Source: Cunninghamella blakesleeana
Lineage: Eukaryota > Mucoromycota > Mucoromycetes > Mucorales > Cunninghamellaceae
Assembly: GCA_017871115.1 (NCBI GenBank)
Contig: JAFCIZ010000005.1
Span: 1,782,501-1,846,500, forward strand
DNA length: 64,000 nucleotides
Direction of reading: 5' to 3'
Shown here: piece by piece, positions 13,314 to 23,620 of the stretch
Position numbering within the stretch: position 1 is the stretch's first letter
Layout: the number at the start of each line of letters is the position of its first letter
Notes under the pieces: generated by a model
The model's input: the letters and a program-made list of their open reading frames with translations, nothing else
Database searches by the model: none
Told to the model about the DNA's origin: nothing
Program-made: the position numbers and the translations under genes

Positions 13314-14896
13314 TTAAGATAATGGTATCATTGATGAAGGACGATTTCTATCTTTTCTACGGTATAACATAAAAAACATAAAGGCAGTAAAAAAGAGACA
13401 ATAAAAGGAAAATATTAACCAAGTCATTCGAGAAGATTCATCCAAAGTACCAACCGTAGAAGAAGATACGGGACGAATAGAATAATCTGCTAATCGTTGA
13501 TGGTTTTCATGCCAAGGTCTTGTAAATTCATCAGGTAAACTGGGTTTCCAATTTGGTAAATAGGGTGGTCCCAAGTAGATATATTTCCATTTTCCGTCCA
13601 TTCGACATGAATTATCTGTTCGTAAATAATTCGCTCGATCGTCATTTTCAATGACAGATGACAGTGATAATTGCTGTTGATTTTTTTTTGCTTCATCTTT
13701 TTGTTGCTGCCATGGCAAAACCCCTAAACATACGCTACACCATATAGTTTTTAAATTGAATCGATCCCAATCTGACCATTCTTGATAAAAGCGTTGATTT
13801 AAACGTTTATCTTCAGGTTGATTCTGTTGACGAAATGAAAAATATTCCAAATAGGCTGTATCATTTTTATTTAAATAATTAATATAGTCAGCTAATCGAC
13901 GTGGATCAGGGTAAGCGTCCATACGTATGGCTGATCTGTCATTAGGTAAATATCCTTCATATGAATTTGGTCCATCAATAATAGGTACTGCTGAAAATTG
14001 AAATGTATCGAATAATTTTTCAGTAACTACAGTTAAAAAAAAAAAAAAAAGATAATCAGTGAATTTATTTTTATTTATACCCATTATATATATTATAATA
14101 ACAATAGTTATTATCATTATCCTATTTTACCATAATCATCACAATTTGAATTTTCAATAGCGAGATAAAATTTATAGTGCTTCATAATTTGCTCTCTTTC
14201 AGTTGGATCCTTTGGTGAAGGCTTATTATTAAGACAACTTCCATAACTATCCACTTGAATATACTTCATTAACTCTTTAACATAAACATGGCGATCACTC
14301 CAAGCATCACAATTAGAAGCTACCCATAAAATTGGTGCATCAGTACGTTTGGTTTGTAAAAAATCATTTGGTAAAGCTGTACGAACAACGTTCATAATAT
14401 TAGGTGAAAAATAAGACATAAGGAATCGACTTTTAAAATGATAAGAAGCAAGGTAATCAAACTTAGTGGTCATAATATGCGAGTTTTGACGAAAAGGTGG
14501 GTTCATTGGTGATTCTGCGGTTTCCAAGATCCATGGTTGAAGTGGGTATTTTGGTGGCAACTGTTCCAATGAAGTATCCCAAGCATGAAATACTAACGCT
14601 GAAGCATCTTGAAATCTATCTATATTTGGCGTTATCTTACACCATGAGTCATCGTTTAATTCAGGATATACTCCTTTTGGTTTTGGACAATTAACATACT
14701 TTTCATTTCCTATATAAACAGCGAGTTATTAAGATGATATATATATATATATATAAGCTATATGATTAGATTGAATGGTACATATATAATAGAACTTTAT
14801 GTATAAACATCATATATATTTCTGTTATTTACCTTCATTCCAAACATCATTAAAAACTTTAGTATAATGTACTATACGAACAGGCGGTTCGTTCAT
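13314..14896 (-). CDS. Glycosyltransferase family 10 (alpha-1,3-fucosyltransferase-like) with C-terminal membrane segment
   Basis: Three exons: 14896-14833, 14709-14131 and 14026-13314, giving 451 residues. The GT10 signature is clear: KFYLAIENSNCDDYVTEKLF (spanning the second splice, about residues 201-220), followed by AVPIIDGPNSYEGYLPNDRS and the DPRRLADYI region. The Glu, Asn and Lys of the ENS..DYVTEKL motif are those that bind GDP-fucose in the family. Near the C-terminus a single hydrophobic segment (WLIFSFYCLFFTAFMFFMLY, about 415-435) is followed by a basic tail. No signal peptide or N-terminal anchor is present in this model, which is odd for a Golgi enzyme, so a first exon may be missing upstream; an in-frame stop lies shortly before the chosen Met. 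Fucose-containing cell-wall polymers are typical of Mucorales, so a role there or in glycoprotein fucosylation is plausible. Confidence 0.88.
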
Positions 14897-15903
14897 TTCA
14901 AGGAAAAAAAAAAAAAAGGAAAAAGAATGAAGAAATTCAAATTAGTTTCTGAAAATTCAAGTAATTTAAACCCAGATAGAGTTAGTCTATGCGTAGGGGG
15001 AAAAATCCATTCAGATATTTTTTACTAATAGAAGTTGAGGTCGGAATTTTAAAACAGAAAACTCAAATTTTGAAAATTTTTTAAACTTTGACATTATTGT
15101 GTATGAATTAGTTAAATTAGCGCAGTAATGCCAATAAACATATAATATAATATTGTACCAATAAATTTTAAGTAAATATACACAATATAATTCTGTGTTA
15201 TAATGAAGAACAAGTGTAATTTTTGAAATACTACTTTTGCAAATGTACGCGAATAATCCCATAAAGAGATACATCTTAAATCCATTCCTGTCTAAATAAA
15301 TTATATCTCATTAAATAAATACAGTTATTTAATAAATATATTATTATCTATTTGATAAAACAAAATCCTTGAGTTAACTTCGCGCATGTGCATTTAAATA
15401 ACCCATCAGATGAATGGTATTCTCGTAATTGTACTTAACCTCCATAGATAATAAAATATAATTTATTGAATTATCTAAAAAACGCCAATATATATTCATA
15501 AAATATTTTATATAGTAATTTTTTAAAACATAACGCTTGTAATAAATAATATAATATCATTATTGTATTTAATAACTGAATTTATATTTTTTTTAAATAA
15601 AAGAGAAAGAGAAAAATGAACAAAAAAACATATATTTTTGAAATTTAAAAATCCGACAAAAAATACTCAGGTAGACTTCTGCCCCAATGCGTGGACTTAT
15701 TATGAATTAATTTTGTTTTTTTGTTACTTTATTTCTATTTCATAATCATCACTTAACTAAATAATGCACTAAAAGAAATGCACATTCAAAAACAATATGT
15801 TACACGCAATTACTTGCTTATAACGGACAGATTTATGAGTAAATGTAAAAAAAACAAGTAAACTTGTCTTGAAGAATGTTTTCATGCTCTTAATGAATAA
15901 GTG
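14897..15903. other. Intergenic, fucosyltransferase to tRNA-Arg
   Basis: About 1 kb. A minus-strand frame (15274-15011) begins MYLFMGLFAYICKSS and is the only candidate for a missing upstream exon of the fucosyltransferase, but neither its residues nor its splice phase support that. The rest is AT-rich without recognisable features. Confidence 0.4.
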
Positions 15904-15977
15904 GCCCACGTGGCGAAATTGGATATCGCTTCGGACTTCTAATCCGAGGATTGCGGGTTCGACCCCCGTCGTGGGTA
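15904..15977 (+). tRNA. tRNA-Arg (anticodon TCT)
   Basis: A complete 74-nt cloverleaf. The acceptor stem GCCCACG (15904-15910) pairs with CGTGGGT (15970-15976), with one G-T pair. The D arm carries the GCG..CGC pairing. The anticodon stem TCGGA/TCCGA encloses loop CTTCTAA, so the anticodon is TCT and reads AGA codons. The T stem GCGGG/CCCGT encloses TTCGACC. The discriminator is A15977; CCA is not encoded, and there is no intron. A T run starts about 9 nt downstream (15986 on), a normal RNA polymerase III terminator. AGA is a heavily used arginine codon in AT-rich genomes such as this one. Confidence 0.96.
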
Positions 15978-16021
15978 CTGAATATTTTTTTTGAAAATCA
16001 TTTTGATAAACTGAAACATAT

Positions 16022-16070
16022 CCAATGAGCGTTCGTTCTCTGTTTTTTATAAACGAGAGCTCCCCATTGG
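16022..16070 (+). repeat. Nested hairpin just downstream of tRNA-Arg
   Basis: Outer stem CCAATG (16022-16027) pairs with CATTGG (16065-16070). Inside it GTTCTC pairs with GAGAGC (one G-T pair) around a 14-nt loop TGTTTTTTATAAAC. The loop length and its TGTTTT..ATAA core match the hairpin family described at 16077-16098 and elsewhere, so this looks like its most tRNA-proximal and most extended member. Confidence 0.55.
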
Positions 16071-16076
16071 GCACCG

Positions 16077-16098
16077 GTTCCTGTATTATAGGTAGAAC
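16077..16098 (+). repeat. 14-nt-loop hairpin, copy 1
   Basis: Stem GTTC (16077-16080) and GAAC (16095-16098) enclose CTGTATTATAGGTA. It is preceded by GGGCACCG and followed by AACTTA, flanks shared with the other copies. The element lies about 100 nt after the tRNA gene. Confidence 0.6.
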
Positions 16099-16298
16099 AA
16101 CTTAATTTTGTCGTGAATTTATTTAGTTGTTTGAAGTGGAATTTTCTTTGCTGTGGGTTTTTGTTCAAGATTTATTTTTTTGAAATGAGGAATGAGTATT
16201 GTTGTGTAAATTTTTGGTTGTTGTAAAAGTAGAATTTCCTTTTATAGTTTTGGAAAGTAGATAGCTTTGTAGTTTAGTTTAGTTGTCAGTGAGCACCA

Positions 16299-16322
16299 GT
16301 ATCTTGTTTTATAAGTAGATAC
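16299..16322 (+). repeat. 14-nt-loop hairpin, copy 2
   Basis: Stem GTATC (16299-16303) and GATAC (16318-16322) around TTGTTTTATAAGTA, with upstream GTGAGCACCA and downstream AACTTA. Relative to copy 1 the stem differs on both sides but still pairs. Confidence 0.65.
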
Positions 16323-16383
16323 AACTTAGTTTAGATTGATAGTTTAAAATAAAAATAAAATAATAAAGTAAAATAAAATAAAT

Positions 16384-16522
16384 TATATAATTGGATAAAG
16401 ATCAACAATTATATAGACAAAGTAATAAAATTAAAATAAATTAAGTATAATATCGGATAAAGATCAACGATTATTATAATAAAATAATATAAAGTAATAT
16501 TGGATAGTAATCAACAATATTA
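16384..16522 (+). repeat. Triple hairpin array A with conserved 12-nt loop
   Basis: Three consecutive hairpins. The first has TATATAATTG (16384-16393) and CAATTATATA (16406-16415) around GATAAAGATCAA. The second has TATAATATCG (16446-16455) and CGATTATTATA (16468-16478, one bulge) around the same loop. The third has TAATATTG (16495-16502) and CAATATTA (16515-16522) around GATAGTAATCAA. The loops are conserved while the stems differ and each stays self-complementary. Spacers are A/T-rich. Confidence 0.7.
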
Positions 16523-16892
16523 ATATAAAATAAAAATAATCTTTAGCTAAAAAGATGAGTTAATAGACTTATTGGTTATAATATAAGTTCTTTTATTTAA
16601 AATTAACTTGTTATTAACTGATTTTTCAAAAATAAAATAAAAATTGTCGAGTATTTATATAAAAAGGATTTGAATTTTAAATACCGATCATTGATATATA
16701 TATGCTAGTGCATATATATAAGAGAGTATATATATATATCTATACTGAGTTTAAATGGGATATATATACCTATATGTATATATATAAAATAAGATTATAG
16801 TTAAGCCTTGCCCAAATATGGGAGGTTTAGCCAGAACATAACAGTATTATAAGTTATATTTGGAATATATAATAAGTTTCCAGTGAGCACCA

Positions 16893-16914
16893 GTTCCTGT
16901 TTTATAAGTAGAAC
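16893..16914 (+). repeat. 14-nt-loop hairpin, copy 3
   Basis: Stem GTTC (16893-16896) and GAAC (16911-16914) around CTGTTTTATAAGTA, with upstream GTGAGCACCA and downstream GACTTA. It lies between direct repeats A and B. Confidence 0.65.
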
Positions 16915-17059
16915 GACTTAATATAAAGGAATAAAAAATAAAATAAAATAAAATAAAATTTGTTGTGTAAATTTTGGGTTGTTTGAAAAATAGAATTTCC
17001 TTTTATAGTTTTGGAAAGTAGATAGTTTTATAGTTTAGTTTAGTTGTCAGTGAGCACCA

Positions 17060-17083
17060 GTATCTTGTTTTATAAGTAGATAC
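17060..17083 (+). repeat. 14-nt-loop hairpin, copy 4
   Basis: Stem GTATC (17060-17064) and GATAC (17079-17083) around TTGTTTTATAAGTA. It corresponds to copy 2 within direct repeat B. Confidence 0.65.
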
Positions 17084-17144
17084 AACTTAGTTTAGATTAA
17101 TAGTTTAAAATAAAAATAAAATAATAAAATAAAATAAAATAAAT

Positions 17145-17272
17145 TATATAATTGGATAAAGATCAACAATTATATAGAAAAAAAAATAAAATAAATATAA
17201 TATCGGATAAAGATCAACGATTATTATAATAATATAATATAAAGTAATATTGGATAGTAATCAACAATATTA
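17145..17272 (+). repeat. Triple hairpin array B with conserved 12-nt loop
   Basis: Same three hairpins as array A, at 17145-17176, 17196-17228 and 17245-17272. Stems and loops are unchanged although the A/T spacers between them have gained and lost bases, so change is concentrated outside the hairpins. Confidence 0.7.
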
Positions 17273-17403
17273 ATAATAAATATAATCTTTAGCTAAAAAG
17301 ATGAGTTAATAGACTTATTTGTTTTAATATAAGTACTTTATTATTATAATAAAAATTAACTAAAGTTTTTTCAAAAAATTGAAAAAAGGTCGAGTATTTA
17401 TAC

Positions 17404-18732
17404 TAAAATAAAAATTAGATATTCCATTTTTAATATCAATAATGATATTAAAAGTGTTGATAAGTATATTATGAAATAAGTGATATAAATTTTGTTAATA
17501 AAAATAATAATAAAAATTAGCATGAAAAATGTTAAATAAAATTAACATCAAAAGTGGTAAGAAAAATGTTAGAAAAATATTAGCCAATCAAAGTGTTGGT
17601 CTGGATTTTAAAATAATCCAAGCGAACCCATCGCGCAACAAATTAAAAAAAATAAAAGAAAAATAAAATAAAGATTATAAGTAAAATATAAGCAGGATTA
17701 AAGCAAAAGTTTAATGACCGCCGAGTAAAATAGTAGTAAAGAGTTTAAATGACTTAGATCAATAGTATAAAATATTTAAGTGAATAAATATTATAAAATA
17801 AAATAGTATATAATAATATGAAATATTATTAAGTAAAAATAAAATAAAAATAAAGTAATTTGTTATATAAAATAGATAGATTCAATAATTGAATATGTTA
17901 TAGTAAGTTAAAATAAAAAAATTTAAAATTATAAAGTTTGTTTTATAAAGTGGACAAGTTCAATAATTATTTAGTAGATAATAATTTATTTTAAAAATTT
18001 AACAATTTAACAGAAAGCAAGAGTAAAAAGCTAACCCTATTCATATTTAAAAAAATAAAAATAAAATAAAAACTATTTAATGTATAGATTGAGTAGGGAA
18101 AAGTAATGTAAGTGACTACCATATAGAACATAGTTCCAGGAACGGTGGTTCCAAGTATGGTGATTCCAAAAAGCAGGAACCAATTTAAAGAGCGTCATTA
18201 GTATCACCGTTGTTGACAGTTTGTATATGTTGTATATAAATAAAAAAATATGGTTTTAGTAAAAACAATAATATAAAGGTAAAATAGATTAGAATAAAAT
18301 TGGTTTTGCCTAATAAACATTTTATATAAAAATTTAATTTTTAGGGAAGAAAAACGATCTGAGATCAAATTCTTAGGAACTAGGCACAGGGAATTGGGTG
18401 TAGGGAAGTAGATGTAGGAAACGGATTTAAACTAAAAAAAATTAATTAGGGCCAGTTTTATTAGCATTAACACAATAGAATGAATGAGAATTCTGGTAAG
18501 CACCAGCTGATATATATTCCAAAATATTAAACATGAAGCAAAGATATGATATTTTTACTAATGAAATATTATAAACTTATTCAAAGTCTATACTATTGAT
18601 TCTTGAGATATTACAATTATCAAGATATTATACCATATTAATAAATTGGAGTATACAAAAATCCTATCCAATAATTAGGTATGATATAATATGGATAATG
18701 TTCTATATAATAAATTCATATAAAAGTGCATT
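17404..18732. other. Gene-free AT-rich tract with further small palindromes
   Basis: No protein or known RNA gene. Simple palindromes occur, for example ATGTTAA/TTAACAT near 17525-17550, AATAATAT/ATATTATT near 17812-17830 and CTGGT/ACCAG near 18493-18506 next to another GTAAGCACCAG motif. Two related segments (about 17857-17903 and 17933-17975) look like a diverged direct repeat. GGTTCC-type words cluster at 18130-18185. Confidence 0.4.
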
Positions 18733-18754
18733 GTCCTTGTTTTATTAGTAGGAC
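18733..18754 (+). repeat. 14-nt-loop hairpin, copy 5
   Basis: Stem GTCC (18733-18736) and GGAC (18751-18754) around TTGTTTTATTAGTA, followed by GACTTT. The stem differs from copies 1-4 on both strands yet still pairs, about 1.65 kb from the nearest other copy. Confidence 0.6.
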
Positions 18755-19794
18755 GACTTTAAATAAAAGAATATAAATAAAAATATAAAATTTTAGAGGG
18801 TTTATATCAGGATGATCAAATGACAAGCGAATTTATTTATTGGTTTTTTTAAATAGATAAATCAAAAATGGGTTAAAATAATATTTTGAAATAAAATTAA
18901 TTTTAATAAGTTTTATTATATAATAATCATTATCAAAATATATTAATGTCAAGAGGCAGCATTCTTTATGTATAAAAATAACATTTTATTTATATTTTTT
19001 AATAGTGAATAATAAAAGGCTTCTTATATTAAAATATATATAACAATATTTGAATATGTAAATAAATAATAAAGCCATCAGAGCCATTTCATCGGATCAG
19101 AAAAGGAATGAGAGAATAATAAAAAAGAATTGGATAGCATCAGTCCAGTAGGCATAATATTGTAATAAGATTGGTATTGTTTTAATAAAATTAATTATTA
19201 TTGAAAAGGGTCAGAAATATTAAAATAAAATGATAAATGGTAACAAATGTATAAACTAATAAATTAACAGCCATTTCTATCGATATAGTTTTTTTTTTTT
19301 TTTTTTTGATGATTAGTATAAAAAATAGTTTTGGACAGGAATTATTTTTTTAATTATTGTTTATGGTTTAAGTACGACTTTATATTTTTTTAAAATATAT
19401 GATTAAATAAATAAAATATGGGAATGGGTATGATCAAAAGAAAAACTAAAAGTTGTATACGATAGTAAAAATGAATTTTTTAAAAATTAACCAATCCAAA
19501 CAACAGTAGTTAACAAAGCCTTTAAATCAATATTGTCGTTAATATTTATAGAGTTTTATTATCAGAATAAAATATAATAAAAAGAGTTATAGTTTTATTA
19601 TATATTTTTTTCAAAACTTCTCTTTTTTGTACACCCCCATAAGTTTTGATAAATACAATAACAATAATTTATATAATGATAACTCGTATTATAATAATAA
19701 CTATTGTCTTAAGAAATATAATTTTAAATAATATATTAAAAAACAATAATTTGAAATACCATTATGATATTTTATAAATAATAAATTTATATAT

Positions 19795-19828
<34 letters not shown>

Positions 19829-22800
19829 CATTATTTATTAGCACTCAAAAAAGTATGGTTCCATCCTTGTTACTATAATAACAAGTGATATATTAGTATT
19901 AAGCAATAAAAATGGTTTGATTTTTTTAAAAAAGCTTTTTTATTTTAGGTATTATCATTCTTTAATTGTATATTTTATTTATCCTATTCTGTTATATTCT
20001 ATTCCATTTTATTTTATTATTATATTTGCTTATTTATAAAAAAGGTACCGTTATGCATAGGTGTTTTTTAACATAAGAGTACAAGCTGCTCGTCTTTTTA
20101 AACATTAAAAGTAAAAAAAAATTGTAATATATAAATTTGTACGTTTAAAGTATTTAACATTGTACACAATATTTAATAATTTTTTTAATTATTTTAAAAG
20201 ATTATTATTAATATTATTTTTTCTATTAAAGCCAATAATAATAATAACAATATATTAGCAATGATCCGAAAGTACATGATTAGTATTCATTAAAGATCCT
20301 TCTATTTTTTTTTAAAAAAAATAAAAAAAAAAAAATGAATGGCTCTTTTATATAATGTATTTTGATATTTAGTGAATTTATAAAGTATCAAAGTATTTTT
20401 GAATAATATAAAGCTGATTTGTTTTTTATAAGACTATAATTTCCTTTTTAGTTAAATCCCAAAAAGTCGGAGAACCTAAAAAAATTGCATTAAAACATTT
20501 TTTGGTCATGACTTTTTTTCTGTTCCTTTTTCTCTCTCTCTCTCTCTCTTTTTTTTAAAAGAAAAAAAGAAAACATTTTTACTTGAACGTTTTTTATTTT
20601 TAATGAATATTTTAACTAGAACATAATTAGAATGATAAGAAACAAGAAATTGACATTGCAATATTATGAATTAGATTGAGTTAAAACCTTTTAAAAAATA
20701 AATATACTTGGAAACAGACTTTCAACTTTTGCAGTCGTTATACACATTCATTTTATTGAAGAAAATGGTTATTTTAAAACAATAATGCAAGTGCTTTTTT
20801 ATATTGTATTCATGAAAAGTGTTTATATTTTTTTTTTATGATTGATCTTTTTTTATAAAGCTATTACTAATTAAAAAAGTGTATCATTTTTTTTATTTTA
20901 TAGACGTTGGTGATTATATTAAAAAGTTTATGTGTATATATGCATCATCGAGTTAAAATTGTGTGTCATTTTTGTAACCTAAAGTAATGATCACGCTAAA
21001 AGAAGTCCTTGTTTTATTCTACTCGATTTATATGTGGATCTTTTTAAATCTATTTAAATAATAGATGGAGTATCTAGTATTTTATATAAAGTTTTAATAC
21101 CTAAACAACAAATTATGATTGCCAACATACACAAACAACACATTAATATACAACATGAAACATAATAATGATTATTTAACACCATATATATGAATTGGGT
21201 TATGTTACACTTGTAAAAAAAGTTTTTTTTGTAAAAGTAGGGAACACCAACATAATCCTTATAACTTTTATATATATCATACGATCGTTCCACACATTCT
21301 AATACCTTAATTTATGTATATATATATAAATTACTATTAAAATAAATTATATATATATATATATATACCCCGCGCATATAAAGCACAACATAATTATTAC
21401 TAGAGAAAATGATATAAAATTAAATAAAAAAGGACGAATGTTTATATGTTTTCAAATGTCGCACAAATTATTTATACATTTATTGCAATATGGCTTGGAA
21501 TTCGCTACTATACGGACAAAATAAATAAATAAAATAAAATGAAGGGAAGAAAAAGAAAGAGATCAAACAATAAAAACAAATTCATTTAGTAAATAAATAC
21601 AATACATGTAATATGTTATTACTTTTGATATTACAATTTGTTTTTTATTTTCTACTTAATGATCTTTTCAAATTGCTATTTTTACCTTTATTTTTAGTGA
21701 TCCCTGAGACCCACTTATTTTTATCATTATTATTTATTTATTATTTATAAAAATAAAAACAAATACTAACCATCTTTATAATCCTATTGACTACGGAAAA
21801 TAATAAAGAGTAATTTTAAGTAAAGATGGCGGCTTTGTTTTTATTATTATTATTATACCTGCACTTGAAAAAGGAAAAAAAGGGCTTCGTAGCAAATAGA
21901 TGGGTGGGAGTGTTTTTTTCTTGTTTAAAGTTATTAAGAAGAGTACAAAGAGTATTAATAAGGAAAGTCCTCCAAAATCATAGGGTTGTTGATAATCTAA
22001 CCATAAATATCACTATCTCTGGAAAATATGATTTCATTTTTTTTTAAAAAAAGAATCAAATTTGTATATATATTTAAGGCGAAGGTTTGTATGAATGTAT
22101 ATCATTTAAACCCTTTCTCTTTTCTTTCTCCCAGCACATTCACGAGATCAATCATATGAAATAAAGAAAACTATTTCTTTATTTTTAGCTTATGCTATGG
22201 AAAAGTATGTAAAGAAAATCAATATCAAAACAAACAACAAGGCTATGTATTAAAAAACAAAAAACAAAAAAAGGTTCAAGATTCGTCATAAAATGTTACC
22301 GAGAAATTTCTAACCAATCAAGGTATTACGTACCTCACTTTAATTTTTTTTTTTACTACAATAGAACAAGTAATCATGAAGGTTTCCTTTCTTTTTTTTT
22401 TTTTTAAAATAAATAAATAAATAAATAAATAAAAATGAAGACGAAAAAAAAAAAAAAAAAAAAAACCGTAAAAGAAATAATAAACGATGTTTCTTTTTGT
22501 ATTAAACGGTTCTTTTGAAATGTCAAAGACATAAAAAAAAGTATTAAACATGTCAAAAAAAGATAACAAGTTTATCTATTTTTCTCAAGGTGCTTTTATT
22601 TAAAAATGGTTTTTTTATTTTTTTATTACTCTGTTTTATGTCAGTAGTTCCCACGAAAAAAATAAGAAAAATAAAGTAAAGGGAAAAAAATATTTTCATG
22701 ATAATGAATGATTTGATAATGTTTGCTTTTTCTCTATTTTTTTTAAAAAGAAAAAGATGAAAAAAAGTGAAATTAGGAAAATTCATTAAGATAAAGTTCT

Positions 22801-23300
22801 AAGTATTCCAAGGAAATAAATTGGGTTTTAAAGAGAGAAAACCTTTTTTTTTTTCTTGGTCTATTTTATTGGATGAAGCTGATATTAAACTAAGTGATCG
22901 TCCAGTCATATTAATTCTAAATAATGTGATCAAAAAAAAGTAAAGAAACAACCCCAATATAGTAATAATCAGTGTTTCTTTTTTTTTATTATTTTATTAC
23001 TGTATTCCATATTCTCCCTTATACTATTACAATATAATGTAATTGTAACACCAATCATAATTAACTATAATCATTTTTTTTATTATTATTCTTTTTATAA
23101 TAAAAAGATAACGGCCGTATATATAAATATATACATATATATTTAGACATATACGAGAATACATTTGTACTATATAAATGTGGATATATTTATAAAATAA
23201 GTGAAAAGATCATATATTTATATTGTTTTTTTATTTTTTATAAAACGAGTTCCCACCCAATTCAATATCCGCACTATCATCAAGAAAAAGAAGAAACTTG
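18755..23300. other. Long gene-poor interval
   Basis: About 4.5 kb with no supportable gene. It includes a run of 33 T at 19796-19828, a possible decayed relative of the 14-nt-loop motif at about 19358-19382, CT and A/T simple sequence, and short frames (21054-21293 minus, 21826-22047 plus, 22318-22786 minus) whose residues track poly-A/T and TA repeats. A short stretch near 22862-22940 reads LLDEADIKLSDRPVILILNN but has no extension in frame or by splicing. Confidence 0.4.
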
Positions 23301-23356
23301 CGGCGACGGCGGTAAAAAGTCCCATTCCTTATTTGGGTGGTTTTCCTTTTGAAACT

Positions 23357-23394
23357 GATACGTACATGTGATATAACTTATCACCCACCTTATC
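23357..23394. promoter_or_regulatory. Cluster of GATA-factor sites upstream of the amino-acid permease
   Basis: A GATA core on the plus strand at 23357-23360 is followed by two CTTATC sites (GATAAG on the minus strand) at 23377-23382 and 23389-23394. They lie about 230-265 bp before the permease start codon. Paired GATAAG elements are the classical binding sites of fungal nitrogen-regulatory GATA factors in permease promoters. Function here is inference. Confidence 0.5.
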
Positions 23395-23620
23395 CAAATA
23401 AAGTTATTTTTTAAAAATTCCCTCTATAAAGATATAAATATATTTGTCGTGTCTTTTTTTTTTTCTCGCTCTCTTTTTTTTTTCTTTTCTTATTTAAACA
23501 ATTTATTTTTTTTCGAATTTAATTTTTCACTTTTCTTTTCCTTTTTCTTTACTTTTTCTTTTTTTACTTTAATAGATTAATATATTGTATATATTAATTA
23601 ATTAATATATATATAATAAA

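Larger units (their letters stand above)
16199..16660. repeat. Direct repeat copy A (about 460 bp)
   Basis: Nearly the same sequence recurs at 16959-17403. Shared landmarks in order: TGTTGTGTAAATTTT, GAATTTCCTTTTATAG, GGAAAGTAGATAG, GTTTAGTTGTCAGTGAGCAC, the GTATC/GATAC hairpin, A/T spacers of AAAATA units, three GATAAAGATCAA-type hairpins, TCTTTAGCTAAAAAGATGAG, and GTCGAGTATTTAT. There is no protein frame and no clear TG..CA ends, so calling it an LTR would be unsafe. A fragment of the same 5' landmark (GTTGTTTGAAGTGGAATTTT) also occurs near 16124-16160. Confidence 0.8.
16959..17403. repeat. Direct repeat copy B (about 445 bp)
   Basis: Second copy of the 16199-16660 sequence in the same orientation, with small indels in the A/T spacers. 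All hairpins of copy A are retained. The start-to-start distance is about 760 bp. The arrangement could be a tandem duplication or the two ends of a small non-autonomous element whose centre is 16661-16958. Confidence 0.8.

Noticed and set aside
15769..16074. Minus-strand 101-codon frame with TTGVEPAILGLEVR
   Set aside because: It is the antisense of the tRNA-Arg gene; conceptual translations of this kind across tRNAs are a known artefact.
16022..16331. Hammerhead or other known small ribozyme
   Set aside because: The CTGANGA and GAAA core motifs of a hammerhead are absent and no other ribozyme signature is seen.
16199..17403. Calling the direct repeats LTRs of a Ty3 or Ty1 element
   Set aside because: No TG..CA termini, primer-binding site, polypurine tract or gag/pol remnant could be shown.
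21054..22786. Several 70-85-codon frames in the gene-poor interval
   Set aside because: Compositionally driven, not extended by splicing, no recognisable motif.
15978..23600. Centromere
   Set aside because: Gene-poor and AT-rich, but no sequence feature proves it; kinetochore mapping would be required.
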